Below are positions 10,501-22,738 of a stretch of 64,000 nt of DNA, one piece after another. Source of the DNA: Toxorhynchites rutilus septentrionalis. Its lineage: Eukaryota > Arthropoda > Insecta > Diptera > Culicidae. The notes beneath the pieces were generated by a model. That model saw nothing but the letters and a program-made list of their open reading frames with translations. It ran no database searches and was not told the DNA's origin. Position 1 is the first letter of the stretch, and the number at the start of each line of letters is the position of its first letter. Where the stretch lies: the NCBI RefSeq assembly GCF_029784135.1, contig NC_073746.1:49560393-49624392 (forward strand), read 5' to 3'. Made by a program: the position numbers and the translations under genes.

Positions 10501-12640
10501 GTTTTTTATTGTTTATACTTCCTGACGAATAATAGTTTGAATCCGAACGATAAAAGTGATGATTTTTAGGTCGTATTAATAACCCGCTAATTAATGAAAA
10601 CTCTGTTCAAATCCGATCGGCGGACATGAGAACACTCGATTTGGAATCGAGCCATTCATTTTATCGGCGAAAACGAATCGAAGGGTGATCAATCAGTACC
10701 CATAATTTCTGTCAGCGATTTTAGCGTGATATAAAAAGAGTACCTTTCAATTTCGTTGGAACGTGAAGGAATTTGAAAAATACATCGAAAGGCAAATACG
10801 TTGGTGATTCAACGGAGTTTTTGAGACAGACTCTTTCCCTGTCACCTTTCATGAGGAGCAATTAATATGCTAAATTCAAATTGAAGCGATTAAAGTACTC
10901 AAAAAATGGAAACACCTGGTGTAATGAGCATTGTTTTATTTCATACTGGGAACACAACAACAACACCAAATAAAGCTATATTTTTTACAATCTGACAGTG
11001 AAAAAGCATTTTTCATTTGAGTGAAACCATGAATTATAAAAAAATATTTGCAGGTACCATGTCGCCTCATCGATGGAAATCTGGAATCGAAAGAGATCTA
11101 AAATTCTTTTCCATAACTGTACCTCCCTCGAGCATTTCCTTGCCTCCAGATTTTGCTTAGAGTTACTCCCCAGTATCTTGCATTTAAACTTCTAAAACCA
11201 ACCCTTTTTTTTCAGGACATAAGATTGCGAAACATCTCCCATTTTCGCAGCGTTTTTCAATGATAATTTCAGGTTCTGTTTTGAAAGGAGACACTACTTT
11301 TGAATGAGGTTTAGAATCAGCTCTCTTTGTTTTTGCCATTTTAGAGTTTCCTGTCATTCGTCCGGAATTTTAACTGCGCTCTTATAGGAACGATTTGCTA
11401 GGCGCTTGTTCTGTTGACTGTTCATGTTGTCTACGCTCAACGTAATTAGTTAACTTAATGTTTTGAATATTTTTACTCACTGTGTTCGGATTTTCACTCA
11501 TTCGATTATTGGTACAAATCTCATACAAAGCGATTTTAGTAATTCTAACATATGTTACAGCGAGATTTACGTTTCTAACTTTTTATCTAGTCAAGACAAT
11601 TCCTAGAGCGATTCGGAAATCATTCTTCATTCAATATCAGGTAATGTGCAGCATGTAATTTAACCCCCTTCTGTGTCATTAGGAAATATCTGGATATATT
11701 TATTGCATCCCACTGGTGAGCTGTTTTGCTCCAATTCATTATGGATTAGAATACATGAAGAATCGATGGTAAACCCCAAGACTGGCAAGCAGAAACGATA
11801 AGCTGTAAAAGAAATAATCTCAGCAGGATAACATTGCTAGCACTGCCCTTCTAATGTAAACGCGGGGTGTGATATGGCATAAGAGTGCACTGCATTCAAC
11901 ATCACGTCTCTAGCCGAATCAATAGATGGTCTATTTTTAGTATTATTTACTTGACACAGAAACACAACTAAGATCTGAAAACATTGCCTACAGATAAAGT
12001 GTATGTTTGGCTGGAACCAGGAAACATAGATGAGAATAAGTATAAAGATGCAATTTTCAGTTGGGAATGATTCATAAGAATATTCAATTAATTTGAAAAT
12101 ACACTAGGATGCTGTTAAGGTTTCGGTCATTTTTAAATCAGAAAACTTTCAATCACGCGCCGCGAGGTGACAAGTGGTGCTGCAGAAATTAAGAGATGGT
12201 GACATCAAATATGTGGTCAGATTGACCAACAAAGTACCAACAACTGATGCAAGTTTTCCTTTTTGAAAGCGCAACTATTTTTTTTAATTTTTGACCCTAC
12301 TAGAGCTGAAACTCGCTCTCGAGTACAAAAAACGTAAGCTTCTTCCGACACTGTTCTGTTGGATTTTTGCTAAGAAAAATGTATCGATTTTTCACATATT
12401 CAAACTGTATAATCAACCATTGTCATATTAAATGATCAACACTACACAAACGCGCTTCTACAATTTACTCAGCTTCATCGCAAGTGTGTGTGGTAATTTT
12501 GGCCATGAGGATGCATTGCAAACATTTTGGACCAAACATTGGACGCAGTGCATTCCAAGCATAGCAAAAGATAATTAAATTGCAGCACACCGGTATCCAC
12601 GATTTACAGCGATTGGAATTCATTCATACAAGGTTATATA
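7521..12640. other. Long region with no recognised gene
   Basis: No transposase, repeat ends or splice-supported exons were recognised. A pair of about 45-bp direct repeats (CATTCCTC ... GCTGCGGAATGATGAG) lies at 7660-7708 and 7721-7765. The segment 9460-10300 is less AT-rich, with open frames of about 80-115 codons on both strands, none resembling a known protein. It may be single-copy intergenic or intronic DNA. Confidence 0.45.
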
Positions 12641-14296
12641 CAGACAATCGCAAAATTGAGTATACAACTCGTACTGGTTTGTTATTGTTGAGTTTTTCGG
12701 GGTAATTGAATGCGACTTATATTCATCGTAAGATCGATCCATTTACTCTCATGTAGTGATAAGAAAAAAAAATAAAAAAGGCGCATTTCTACTTCATGTT
12801 CAAAATACAAACAAAAAATCTCCAATTAATAAGTTGCAAAATTGGGTGTACAGTTCAAGTTTTTCTTGAAACGAAAATTGTAATCAGTTCAGAAATGTTA
12901 ATAGATAACAAAAATCAATCGCCTAGTATTTGGTATGGCCCCCCTTTGGCGTCCAGCACTTCCTGCAAGCACCGAGGCGAGATTTCTGGTCACTGTAGAC
13001 GGAAGTACCTCCCAGATCTCCGTTATCGTCGTTTTGAGTTCCACTTCGTTCCCTGGATTTCGATGGATGAATGGTTCTTGATTTACCACCACATATACTC
13101 AATTGTGTTCATGTTCGGTGATTTCGGAGGTGTTTTGAGTTGATTGGGACATAATAGAGCAGGCATTCCTGCACCACGAAAACAGTTTGCCTCGGGTCAT
13201 TATTCTGTTGAAAGTAGTAATTACCAGGGAGACTGCAGGTTACGTTTCAGAAAGATCAATTAAGCCATCTTGTTCATCGCCGAATCGATAAACACCATGG
13301 TTCCAGTTCCAGAAGCCGCCAATGTACCATGCATCATCTGACTACCGCCGCCGTGTTTTACTGTGATAACCAAATGCTGAATCTGAAGCACCGATCCTGG
13401 TTTCCTCCACGCCATCTGTCTTCCATTTGATTCAAAGATATTGATTTTCGGCTCATTCGTATAAAATACCTTGTTCCAGAACTCCTTAGGTCTGTTTACA
13501 TATGCCTTAGCAAACTGTAGTCGTTTTTTTTTTCATATTCACCTTTGAGATGTAATACTTTTCACGGTCAACACGACCTCTCAGATTGTTCCTGTATGCT
13601 CTCCGGACAATGTCTGCGCAGATAGGTCTTCCAATGATGTCGGCTACTTCGGTAGTCAATTTAGAAATGTTTGTTTTAGGGTCCTTTGGCAAAGTTCGAA
13701 CAATTACCCGTTCATCATCAGAAGATAGGAGTCGTTTGCGTTCTCTACCGGAAGATTTTCCATGGTTCCTTCGTATTTTCACTTGTTTATGATTTTTCTT
13801 TACTGTAGAGTGGGTTCTTTTGACAGCAGCTGCTATTTCCTACAATGTTTCTCCACGACAATTCATACTTATTATCATTGTACGTGTAGCAATATCGTTT
13901 CTTTCCTCTAACTTACCATTTTGAAAAAAAAAATTCAAACATCAATAAAAAACAAAAACCAACACTGCCCAAGCAATGGTTAAGTGTTGACACCAATCAC
14001 TGATGAAAAAAAAGTAGCGTACTTTCGCAGAGAAACTTACTTACAAGATTAATTTGTTCGGAGAAATTTAAGGTGTACACTCAATTTTGCGATGCCTAGA
14101 ATATTTATTGTTTTCAATTTCTTGGAATAAACAATTAGCAGAAAACTTTTCTCGGAATTTTATTGCACGTACAGCTAGTTGAATGTGTGAGTAATAAATA
14201 TGCATCAAAAGAATCAATGTATTCAAAATATTTTATACCAAATAAATGAAAGGTATCGTCAAGTAGCATTTGTACACTCAATTTTGCGATAGACTG
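12641..14296 (-). mobile_element. Tc1-like transposon with IR/DR ends
   Basis: The outer ends (CAGACAATCGCAAAATTGAG at left, its inverse at right) are flanked by TA at 12639-12640 and 14297-14298. A second copy of the binding-site-like phrase CAAAATTG(A/G)GTGTAC lies about 200 bp inside each end, near 12836 and 14073. This gives the two-direct-repeats-per-end design of IR/DR Tc1 elements. A degenerate transposase lies between, on the minus strand. Confidence 0.8.
12895..13919 (-). pseudogene. Degenerate Tc1 transposase
   Basis: The minus strand gives pieces of a Tc1 transposase in order: an N-terminal helix-turn-helix part (EIAAAVKRTHSTVKK), the second DNA-binding part with KRLLSSDDERVIVRTL and ADIVRRAYRNNLRGR, a middle part (NIFESNGRQMAWRKPG in another frame), and a C-terminal SPNMNTIEYVW motif carrying the presumed catalytic glutamate. 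Several stops and frameshifts separate them, so the copy is dead. The ATG at 13919 is the likely original start. Confidence 0.75.
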
Positions 14297-14526
14297 TATA
14301 CACTCGTTGCATTCGTCGATCAACACAAGGCAATTTTTTATGTTAATAAAGCTTTTTTTTGGTTTGCAATCGAAAAACAAAACAGAGCGCAGCCATCACG
14401 GAGATGAATTGTGATCGGAGGCAGAGAGGCCTGATTTTTTTTGTTGATTTGAGTAACAAACATACACACAAAAATGGGAAATTGAATGGTTCGTGACTGA
14501 AAATAAAAATTATGAATACAGGGTCT
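14297..14526. other. No recognised gene
   Basis: Short spacer between two elements; nothing seen. Confidence 0.35.
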
Positions 14527-15122
14527 TACACCCAAACAAGCGTTGCTAGAAAGCATTTCATTTTCGGCAGAAAATATGTCTTTTCAAGCCTTGTAGCGTT
14601 GAATGAGCAAATAATATCATCTGTCTCCTAACGCTTTAAAATGTTTGTATGTATGGAAGCAGACATCTCTTTCTTTTTTCTTTTTCAATCTTTTTTAGGA
14701 TTGCACCAAAAAAAAAGGCCAAATGACGTCAACGGAGATCGAACCAAGGCCGGCTAGGCTAGAGTGCAATACTGTTTTATGCTATCCACATACCCAATGA
14801 TGCTGTTGCACAAAAGCGTGATAATATTACATCTCATTGCAAATTGAAGTTGGAAAGTGTTTTCTAATTTTACTCTTAGAAAATGCTTTCCAATATAAAG
14901 GAGATCTGTATCCATCTCGGTCTGGGCCGTGTACATATGTGGCAAAGTAATGCGTGCTTATTTGAAACGTGTCTCTTGTTTCGCTCGCTCTTATATTACC
15001 ATATATATTATACAAATGCTTACCAGTATTTAAGAGTCATGACATTTTCTGTTATTTTTACGCTCATTTAACGTTATAAATCGGGATGACAAAACATGAG
15101 CTAGAAATCAATTTTGGGTGTA
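14527..15122 (+). mobile_element. TACACCC-ended MITE-like element, full copy
   Basis: It starts TACACCCAAA and ends TTTTGGGTGTA, a short terminal inverted repeat. It shares its length with the interrupted copy at 1762-1884 and 3993-4340. On the minus strand near 14720-14790 there is a tRNA-like pattern with GGTTCGATCTCCGTTG as a B-box-like stretch. No protein coding. It is either a MITE or a SINE-like element; the inverted ends favour the former. Confidence 0.6.
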
Positions 15123-15343
15123 GGTATGTTGAAATGTGTTTCAGTTACAATTTAGTCGCTTATTTTTATTCACTGCAGCGCCCCTAGTTGTAACAGAAAC
15201 TATTGACAGCGTTTTGATACGGATGGTTTGTTTATTTAACGGGTGTTAAAAAAAAATGAGAATTTTTTCAATGACATATAAAAAAAAATTATTTTTTTTC
15301 ATCGATTTCACTATTTTTCATTAATAACATAATGTATTTTTTT

Positions 15344-15830
15344 TTTAATGGGGTCTCCGTAGCCACATTGGTTGCGCGTTCGCTTAGTAAGCGATCGATC
15401 GTGAGTTCGAAACTCAGGGCCCTCATTGACCATCTTTGTGTTGTTACAGAACAGCTACGTCCACGCAACAATCATCAGCGATGGAGATCGATCCACTGTC
15501 GAAATAAGATCGATTCATCCATGCAACTGCTCTGCTCTGCAAGACACATCGGGCTGCTGTTCTATAAATAACTCAACAATGATCAATCAACTGTCTCCGC
15601 TGTCCGGTGGTCCAACTGTGGATAATGGAAGAACAGAAAGAATACTCTTACGCCTAAATGGCTACTGTGTATCATATGTAATGGTATAGAAGGAATACTG
15701 GCGAATGACAACTGTGTAATGTGCTAATTATATAGATATGATAACCATGTGACATGTACACGATTAAAATTCGGCTCTGTTACATCCAAAAATGCTAATG
15801 AGCCTTAAAATAAATAAATGGGATAAAAAA
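15344..15830 (+). mobile_element. tRNA-derived SINE, family A, inside a DD37E element
   Basis: The head GGGGTCTCCGTAGCCACATT with TTGGTTGCGCG and B-box GAGTTCGAAACTC is tRNA-like. The tail is an AATAAATAAATGGGATAAAAAA run. Target duplication ATAATGTATTTTTTT lies at 15329-15343 and 15831-15845. The insertion is in the left terminal repeat of the transposon at 15239. Confidence 0.9.
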
Positions 15831-15901
15831 ATAATGTATTTTTTTCAAAAAAATGTCAGTGAATGTTTGAGTAAGGGGGTGGTCTGCTGTTCGACGCAAC
15901 T

Positions 15902-16920
15902 TTGTCGCGATGCTCTCACAAGAACGTTGTACGGTTCTACGAAACGCATTTCCAGCAAGGAAAAAAGTTCACGGTGGCACATTTTAAGAAAGAAAATGTA
16001 ACTGTCAGTACGTCATATCGTATCCTGAGTTCCCTGAACGTAGAGCGGAAGGTCGGAAGTGGTCGTCCGGTGACGATAATGACGAAGCAGAGGAAGACAT
16101 CGTTAAAGAAGCTGTTTGACAACAAGGACGCAACCAGCCTGCGTGACGCCGGTCGGAAATATGGCTGCTTCCACGTATTGATCCATCGGACCCTCAAGAT
16201 GGAAGGAATCGTCTGCAGGAAGAAGACGAGGTCGCCGGAGTACACGGAGGTGTAGATTGAGACGGTTAAATCACAGTGTCGATGGATGACCAAAAATACC
16301 GCGGGACGTCTTTCGTTCTGGACGACGAAAGCTATTTTCCGCTGTCCAAAACGCATATTCCAGGAAATGATAATTACTACTCCAGCGACAAGTCATCCAT
16401 ACCGCCTGAAGTGAAATACAAGTTCAAGCACAAGTTTGAAAAAAAGGTTATGTTGTATATCGCCATTTCCGACCGGGGCATTTCAAAGCCTTGGTTTAAG
16501 CCGAGCGGTCTGGCAATCAACCAACAAATCTATCGAGAAGAGTGCCTCGATAAAATCCTGCTGCCGTTCCTGAACGAGCATCACGCGGATGGGAAATACG
16601 TCTTCTGGCCGGACAAGGCGTCTTCCCATTACGCCAAGAAGACGCTGGCGTATCTTGAGGAGAAAAAGATACCGTTCGTGCCGGAAGATCGTAACCCAAC
16701 AAACTTGCCCCAGTGCCGCCCAATAGAGAATTTCTTTGGCTCACTCAGTGCCCTAGTGTATAAAAACAATTGGAGGGCCAAGGACACGAAGCAACTGACT
16801 ACAAGAAACCGGAATTTTATCCGAAAAATGGACGTAAATGCCGTACAACGTTCTTGTGAGAGCATCGCGACAAAGTTGCGTCGAACAGCAGACTACGGCC
16901 CTTACTCAAACATTCACTGA
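15902..16920 (+). pseudogene. DD37E transposase, disabled by one stop and one frameshift
   Basis: The DNA-binding half runs from about 15902 to 16255, where an in-frame TAG interrupts it. A frameshift near 16294 leads into the catalytic half. The catalytic positions are intact: LDDESYF, FWPDKASSHY, and RPIENFFG with 37 residues between the second D and the E. The last codons lie within the right terminal repeat and the frame ends with TGA at 16918-16920. The original ATG is probably 15910, with a small shift after it. The catalytic part is otherwise open, so the copy seems fairly young. Confidence 0.85.
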
Positions 16921-17232
16921 CATTTTTTTGAAGAAAATACATTATGTTATTAATAAAAAATACTGAAATCGATGAAAAAAAAAAATTTATATGTGATTGA
17001 AAAAAATTTCATTTTTTATTTAACACCCGTTAGTAGTGAAAATTTCATCTGAATTGAAGGACACATACAAAAGTTATCGACGATGGAACGCAAAAGGCGG
17101 GAAATAATTCTTCAAACTCACGTTGAGAATCCGACGTTGTCAGGAGGAAAGATCACAAAATTCTTCAAATTTCCAAAATCGACTGTAAATACCGTACTCA
17201 AACGTTTCCGGGAGATTCTTACGTTGGTTCGG

Positions 17233-17598
17233 ACCAAGGCGCCTCTATATATATACCAGGTGAAACAATCATATGAAATGCACTTTCAGCCATATTGGAA
17301 TTGCTGTCGGTATTGTTTATAAACAGCATCAGAACGCTGCCGGCGGCTCTCTACAAATTGCTGCGACGCTTATTCGAACGATGCCTACTTTGTTCGGCTT
17401 TCGCGAATTTATGTTAGAAATTTATGATTTTGTAGAATTTCATTCTCATCCAGTTCATCTACTACTCTCGCATGTGAAAATACAAAAATGGCGTATCCTA
17501 GCAATAACAAAACAAACAACCCCCGCTCCACAAACCGTAATCCCCTTCTCTTTGAAGTGATGATGTTGCTTCACCTGTTATACATTTATACAAGCGCC
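17233..17598. mobile_element. MITE within the DD37E relic, 9-bp target duplication
   Basis: TTGGTTCGG is present at 17224-17232 and 17599-17607. The ends are imperfect inverted repeats of about 40 bp (GGCGCCTCTATATATATACC and CAGGTGAAACAATCAT at left, their inverse at right). The interior is non-coding. A duplication of 8-9 bp would fit a hAT- or P-like donor, but I cannot assign the family. Confidence 0.75.
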
Positions 17599-17892
17599 TT
17601 GGTTCGGATGAAACCTATCAGGCATAGAGGTGGAACATACGACCGAAATCTACGAGCAAAGGTACTTCGAGCAGTCGACATCCTGAGCTATCCGTGCGTG
17701 GTTTGACGAAAAAGTTCACGGTGAGCCACAGTACAGTTCGACGAGTTTGTATGCGAGAAGGCTTGCGGTCGTATCATGCCAACAAACATTCCAATAGGAC
17801 GCTGAAACAAAACCTGGTTGCTAGAACCGGTGCAAGAAAGCTGTACAAGCAAGTGTTGACAAAGGATGCATTTTTATGGAAGATGAAACATA

Positions 17893-20634
17893 GGGGAACC
17901 GCGGGTAAGACGGACAGTGGGGGTATAATGGACAGGTGGTTGATTTGTATGGTTGCATAATGAATTGAAAATTTCTGTTGATGGCAACCCCTTCTACATG
18001 CTATTCTAAAATATTCAAACCACCCTATGACAATGAATACTGATTAAAAGTGGGATAGGGAAACAAAAACCAAAAATCAAACATGTTTCCGCGTGTGGAT
18101 GTAATTTTTCCGGCTTCGATATTAAGCATTTTGAGTGGTTTCATTGCAAAATTTAATTCGCTGATGGTTATATTTCGGTTCGTGAGTTGACAGAGAAGCG
18201 ATATTTGGTATGCACGGAAAATTAAATTCTTTCGTAAGTGGTAAATTTAAATTACTAAAATAATTGCACTGGTGGGGTTGAAATGGACAGTCACATCCAG
18301 ATTCCCATCCAATGCATGATGAAAAGTGAAGGGAAGAATATTCAACTCTTGAGCAATTCCAAATGAAATCGACAAATGACAAAACATGAGTATTTTTGAT
18401 TCGAAGGAACGTTTGTATTCCGTTTGGGTTAAAGGAAATACGAGTTTTTTTTTAATGAAAAACCTTACCGAAATAGTGTCTTAGGAAGAGTTATAGAGTA
18501 TTGATGCGTAAACATGAAAAAAATATACACTGAGAAAAAAAATTAATACTCTTTTTTTATTTACAAAAAAAAACTTCAATTTGCAATATCCAAAATACAT
18601 ATTTTTTAATTTTTGTTTTAATTTGTTCATATAAAATAGAAGTCATGTAGAAAAATTAAAAAATGGGTCCAAGATGGTAAAACTATTTTTGACGAACTTT
18701 GTGGAACATCGAATTTTTTATGAATTTTCGAATTTTTGTATGTTAACAAAATTATGCCACAAATTATGATTCCTGATGTGATTTAAAACAAAAAAGCTCA
18801 TTATAAATCTCCTTCTAAATGCAGCCATTCTCGAGATATTTTGAAACATATTTCTAATTTATTGACTTTTTTATAGTAAATATTCCCTTTTAATATGTTT
18901 GTCGTATTATACCGTCATGTTCATGAAATTTTATGAATTTTCTTATAATTTCCAACAACTTTTCCAAATACATCATCATGGTAAAAATATATGATTAGGA
19001 GTTACGTTGAAAATTATTGAACACATGTGGGTTAATATAAAACGTAGCGATATGAAAAAATGTTTTTTTTTAATCTTAATACAAACTTTTAACATGTTAT
19101 ACAAATTGCGCCAACAGAACACAATATTCATAAAAGGAAAAAATATAATTCTCTACAATATGGTCAAATAATTCCTATATTTATCGGAGTTTAAGAGATA
19201 CTAATAGATAATAATACTAGAATTTTTAGCATTTATTTTTTATCAACTAACAATTTTGTTGTATATAATATTTCATATATTATATTGTATATATTTTTTC
19301 ATTATTTTCTTATATTTCTATACACATTATTTGAGTCGTTAGAGTACAATTGTCATTTGAATCAACAAGGTGTATTTGTTGTTGGGATTTCATTTCTACT
19401 GTTCGTGTTTTGGATGTGTGACACGAATAATATGTTAAAAGTTTGTATTAAGATAAGAAAATATTTTTTAATATCGCTACGTTTTGTGTTAACCCACATG
19501 TCTTCAAATGTTTTTCAACGTCACTCCTAAACATATATTTTTACCATAATGATGTATTTGGAAAAGTTGTTGGAAATTATAAGCAAATTCATAAAATTTT
19601 ATGAACATGACGGTATATCACGACAAACATATTAAAAAGGAACATTTACTATAAAAAAGACAATAAATTAAACATATTTTTTTAAATATCTCGAAAATGG
19701 CTTATAAGATTTATAAAGAGTTTTTTTGTTTTAAATCAAATCAGAAATCATAATTTGTGGCTAAAAATGATTGTTAACATACAAAAATTCGAAGTTTCGG
19801 GAATTCATAAAAATTCGATGTTCCACAAAGTTCGTCAAAAATAGTTTTACCATCTTGGACCCATTTTTAAATTTTTGACATGACTTCTATTTTATATGAA
19901 AAAATTGAAAAAAATTAAAAATATGTATTTTGGATATTGCAAATTAAAGTTTTTTTTTGTAAATAAAAAAATACTACTAATTTTTTTTGTCAGTGTATAT
20001 TTTTTTCATGTTTAGACATCAATACTCTATAACTCTTTCTAAGACACTATTTCGGTACGACTCATAGTTTTTTAGATATAAATTATCAAAGATTTCTCCT
20101 ACTAAAATCGATACGCCCTTTTCAAAAGTTACGCTTGAGTCAAAAAATTCCCAATTGCTGTAGAAAACTCATATTTCCTCCAACACAAACGGAATACAAA
20201 CTTTCATTCGAATCATAAATACATGTTTTTAAAATCTGCATTTTTTGAACGATTTCATTTGGAATTGCACTCTTTTTTATATTGCTTTCTCATTTTGTTC
20301 TATTTCAGTTATTGGACGCACAAACACTGAGAGAGAGCGAAATTATTCCTCTCGCGAACGATATACCTCTACGCTTCATATATTATCAACCTGTTCATAT
20401 TCCCCCCACGACATATCCATTATACCCGCATCCATAAAAATGTTCTACTTTTCGGCTTGTTTTAATTTCAGTAAAAAACATGGAAAAACAACTTTTTATA
20501 AAACATCTGGCCTATTATTTCGAAAACCAGTGTATTGAACTGTAAGTAACTGCTTTTAGGTTTTGAAAAACATGACTTTCCAAAGATATAATTGAAGTTC
20601 TTCTTAACATGTCCGTCTTACCCCCATTTCGTCT
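17893..20634. mobile_element. 2.7-kb fold-back element with GGGTAAGACGGACA ends
   Basis: It is flanked by TA at 17891-17892 and 20635-20636 and interrupts the DD37E relic. The ends share GGGTAAGACGGACA in inverse orientation. Most of the interior is a long imperfect palindrome: about 18290-19250 mirrors about 19290-20330, very AT-rich, with a TATA-rich centre near 19270. The right arm holds about 110 bp (20060-20170) that the left lacks. No transposase was found. TA duplication and end sequence suggest a pogo-like family. Confidence 0.7.
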
Positions 20635-20884
20635 TACACGTAAAAATGGACTTCGGACCCGGAAAAAGTCGGCAAAAAGTTTTACAATGCCAAGCTTAAA
20701 TGGGATGTTGCGGATCGGCTCAAATTTGTTTACGCTGACATATTTTCCTGTACCTTGATGATTTCGCAAGAGTTACTTAGTTGTAGAGAGAAGACAAAGG
20801 TTTTCATCACTGGGGCAACAATTAACCCCTTCCCATATTACTTAATACGTCACACATCAAGTGATTCACTACTCTGCTGAGCGT

Positions 20885-21260
20885 TCTAGTTTCAATAGGA
20901 CGGTGCCACAAGCCACACAGAGAATTAACCAATCAATTTATTGAAAACCAAGTTTGGTGAGCGTGTTATCTCACGAAATGGCCCAGTCAATTGGCCGCCT
21001 CGGTCGTGCGATTTGACGTCGTTAGACTATTTTCTGTTGGGCTACGTCAAGTCTATGGTCTATGCCAACAATCCAGCGACGATTGATGAACTTCGTACGA
21101 ATATCGAACGTGAAATTGCAGCAATATCGGCCGAAAATTGGGTTCACCGTCTGGACTTCTGCAACCGTGCCCGTGGCCACGCAAAATAAATCGAGTCAAT
21201 ACATAATGGTATCAAATGTACTTTCACATGAATAAAGCATTTCATTGATATCCAAAATCG
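20885..21260 (+). pseudogene. Mariner-like transposase C-terminal fragment
   Basis: An open frame from about 20941 reads RVISRNGPVNWPPRSCDL and SLDYFLLGYVKSMVYAN, the third catalytic region and C-terminus of a transposase related to, but different from, the copies at 1.9-5.7 kb. It ends with TAA at 21187-21189 and is followed by an AT-rich 3' end. The front two thirds are missing. Confidence 0.7.
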
Positions 21261-22564
21261 TTTTTGTTTTATTTGAAAAAAACTTTTGTAGCGCTCTTAT
21301 CAAAAAACCCGATATTAAACGAAAAGTTCGAAAATTCATCCGAACAGCTGACGAATAACTCAAGGGGGTAGCACACTATGGAAACTTGAGAATTTCATTT
21401 AAAAAAATTTGGCCTAAAATGTTCTCTGGGATATCTACTTCACTGAAGTTTTTGTCACAGGTTTGTCCGATGCTCCGTTCCAAAGTTACAAGCCAATTAG
21501 TGGACCTAATTCTTTGCGTAAGGAGCGCGGATCCAAAATTTGAAACGCGTTTTCTCGAAACTAAGTCTTGCAAACTGGTGGGAGTTCTACTTCAGGAACG
21601 GTCCATCCGATTTTGATGAAATAGTTTTTCCCAGATTCTCCACTAAATTTCCTGTCTTCGTGTGTAGATTTTTTTTGAAATTTTGAAAAATTAAATTTTG
21701 ATGAATGTTTTTGTCTCCATTTTTAAGGGCAAACACGCAATTTTTTTACAAAAAATGTCGCCATTTCGTGAAAAATCTATATTTTGAAAGTCCTGCGTAC
21801 GATGATAGGAAATATATCCAAGATTATGTAAAACATCATTAGTTGAAATCGGTCCACTAGAAAAACTTGTAGAACTCCCACCATTTTACAAGGTTTTGAC
21901 TGCGAGGGTTGAACAAACCGGTTGCGGCTATTCAGGGGACAGTCCAATTGGCACCATTTTATTTTTTGTTTGTTAAGTAATAGGGGAAATGGGGGGAATT
22001 TGGACCACCTAAGCAAATCGACTAATATGACACTTGTTTTCTCTCAATCAATAATGTTTAATCATCATATCAAGCTTCAAATTACCAAATATATAATAAA
22101 ATAAGAGAGATGATTTTTGGACATTAAAATTTGATGCGGGGTGATTTGGACCGTCTGTGGGGTGATTTGGTCCAGTGTGTGTTTTATCGAAAAAAACATA
22201 CTTTTTTATGTAAAGTATTTTGGGATAATGTTACAATCAGTAACAGTGTTCTAGGATCGATACCAGGTGTTTTGATCAGACCAGAAAAATTGGATTGAGA
22301 CTATATCGAATTCTGCATGGATCTTTTCACTGTTATTCGAGCATTTTCAAACACTTTCGATGCTTGGTCAAATAAAATCCGTTCTTGATGGCCTGCGTTG
22401 CTCTTTCAAGCTCCTCTTTCTTCCAACGTTGTCTGCCCATCCTCTTTTTGTAATTCAGCGGCATCTGGAATCACAAAATGTCGAAATATACAGGAGGAAG
22501 ACGGTATGCCTGGTTTCTCAATAAAAATATGTAAATCAAGTTATTATTCAATAACTATTCATAA
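21261..22564. repeat. Intergenic DNA with an inverted repeat and GGGGTGATTTGG phrases
   Basis: GGTGGGAGTTCTAC at about 21578 is mirrored by GTAGAACTCCCACC at about 21870, with adjoining similarity, giving a fold-back of about 350 bp. At 21980-22180 GGGGGAATTTGGACC and GGGGTGATTTGG(A/T)CC occur three times, resembling end repeats of mosquito DNA elements. No coding region recognised. Confidence 0.5.
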
Positions 22565-22574
22565 AGGGTCACTT

Positions 22575-22728
22575 TTTTTTATCTGTATTATAGTGACTTT
22601 CAACTCATTTGGCTGGTTCGTCACTTTTAGTTCCATTTTTGGAAGAATGTCGGGAGTGAGAATTGAACTCGTGACCTTTAGCGTGAGAGGCATGGATGTT
22701 ACCACTACACCAGATCGCCTCCTCAAAT
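22575..22728 (-). mobile_element. tRNA-Glu-like SINE with 10-bp target duplication
   Basis: On the minus strand the head reads GGCGATCTGGTGTAGTGGTA with B-box GAGTTCAATTCTC about 45 bp later, a tRNA-Glu/Asp-like layout. The short body ends in an A-rich tail (ATAAAAAAAA). AGGGTCACTT at 22565-22574 and 22729-22738 is an exact target duplication. At about 154 bp it is compact and possibly 3'-truncated. Confidence 0.85.
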
Positions 22729-22738
22729 AGGGTCACTT

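Larger units (their letters stand above)
15239..17030 (+). mobile_element. ITmD37E transposon with long terminal inverted repeats, carrying a SINE
   Basis: The ends are ACGGGTGTTAAA and its inverse, flanked by TA at 15237-15238 and 17031-17032. The inverted repeats are about 195 bp long once the SINE in the left one is removed, and reach into the 3' end of the coding region (CGATGCTCTCACAAGAACG at left mirrors the region near 16850). Without the SINE the element is about 1.3 kb, typical for the superfamily. Confidence 0.85.
17083..20775 (+). pseudogene. Older DD37E transposase relic split by two insertions
   Basis: It starts MERKRREIILQTHVENPTLS at 17083. The reading continues across a 366-bp insertion (17233-17598): removing it with one copy of TTGGTTCGG joins TLVR to MKPIRHRGGTYDR in frame. 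After a frameshift near 17675 it reads RGLTKKFTVSHSTVRR and LRSYHANKHSNRTLKQN. At 17891 a 2.7-kb element interrupts the first catalytic motif, with MEDET on the left and VKMDFG resuming at about 20640. The relic fades near 20775 after DRLKFVYAD, so the rest of the catalytic core is missing. Confidence 0.8.
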
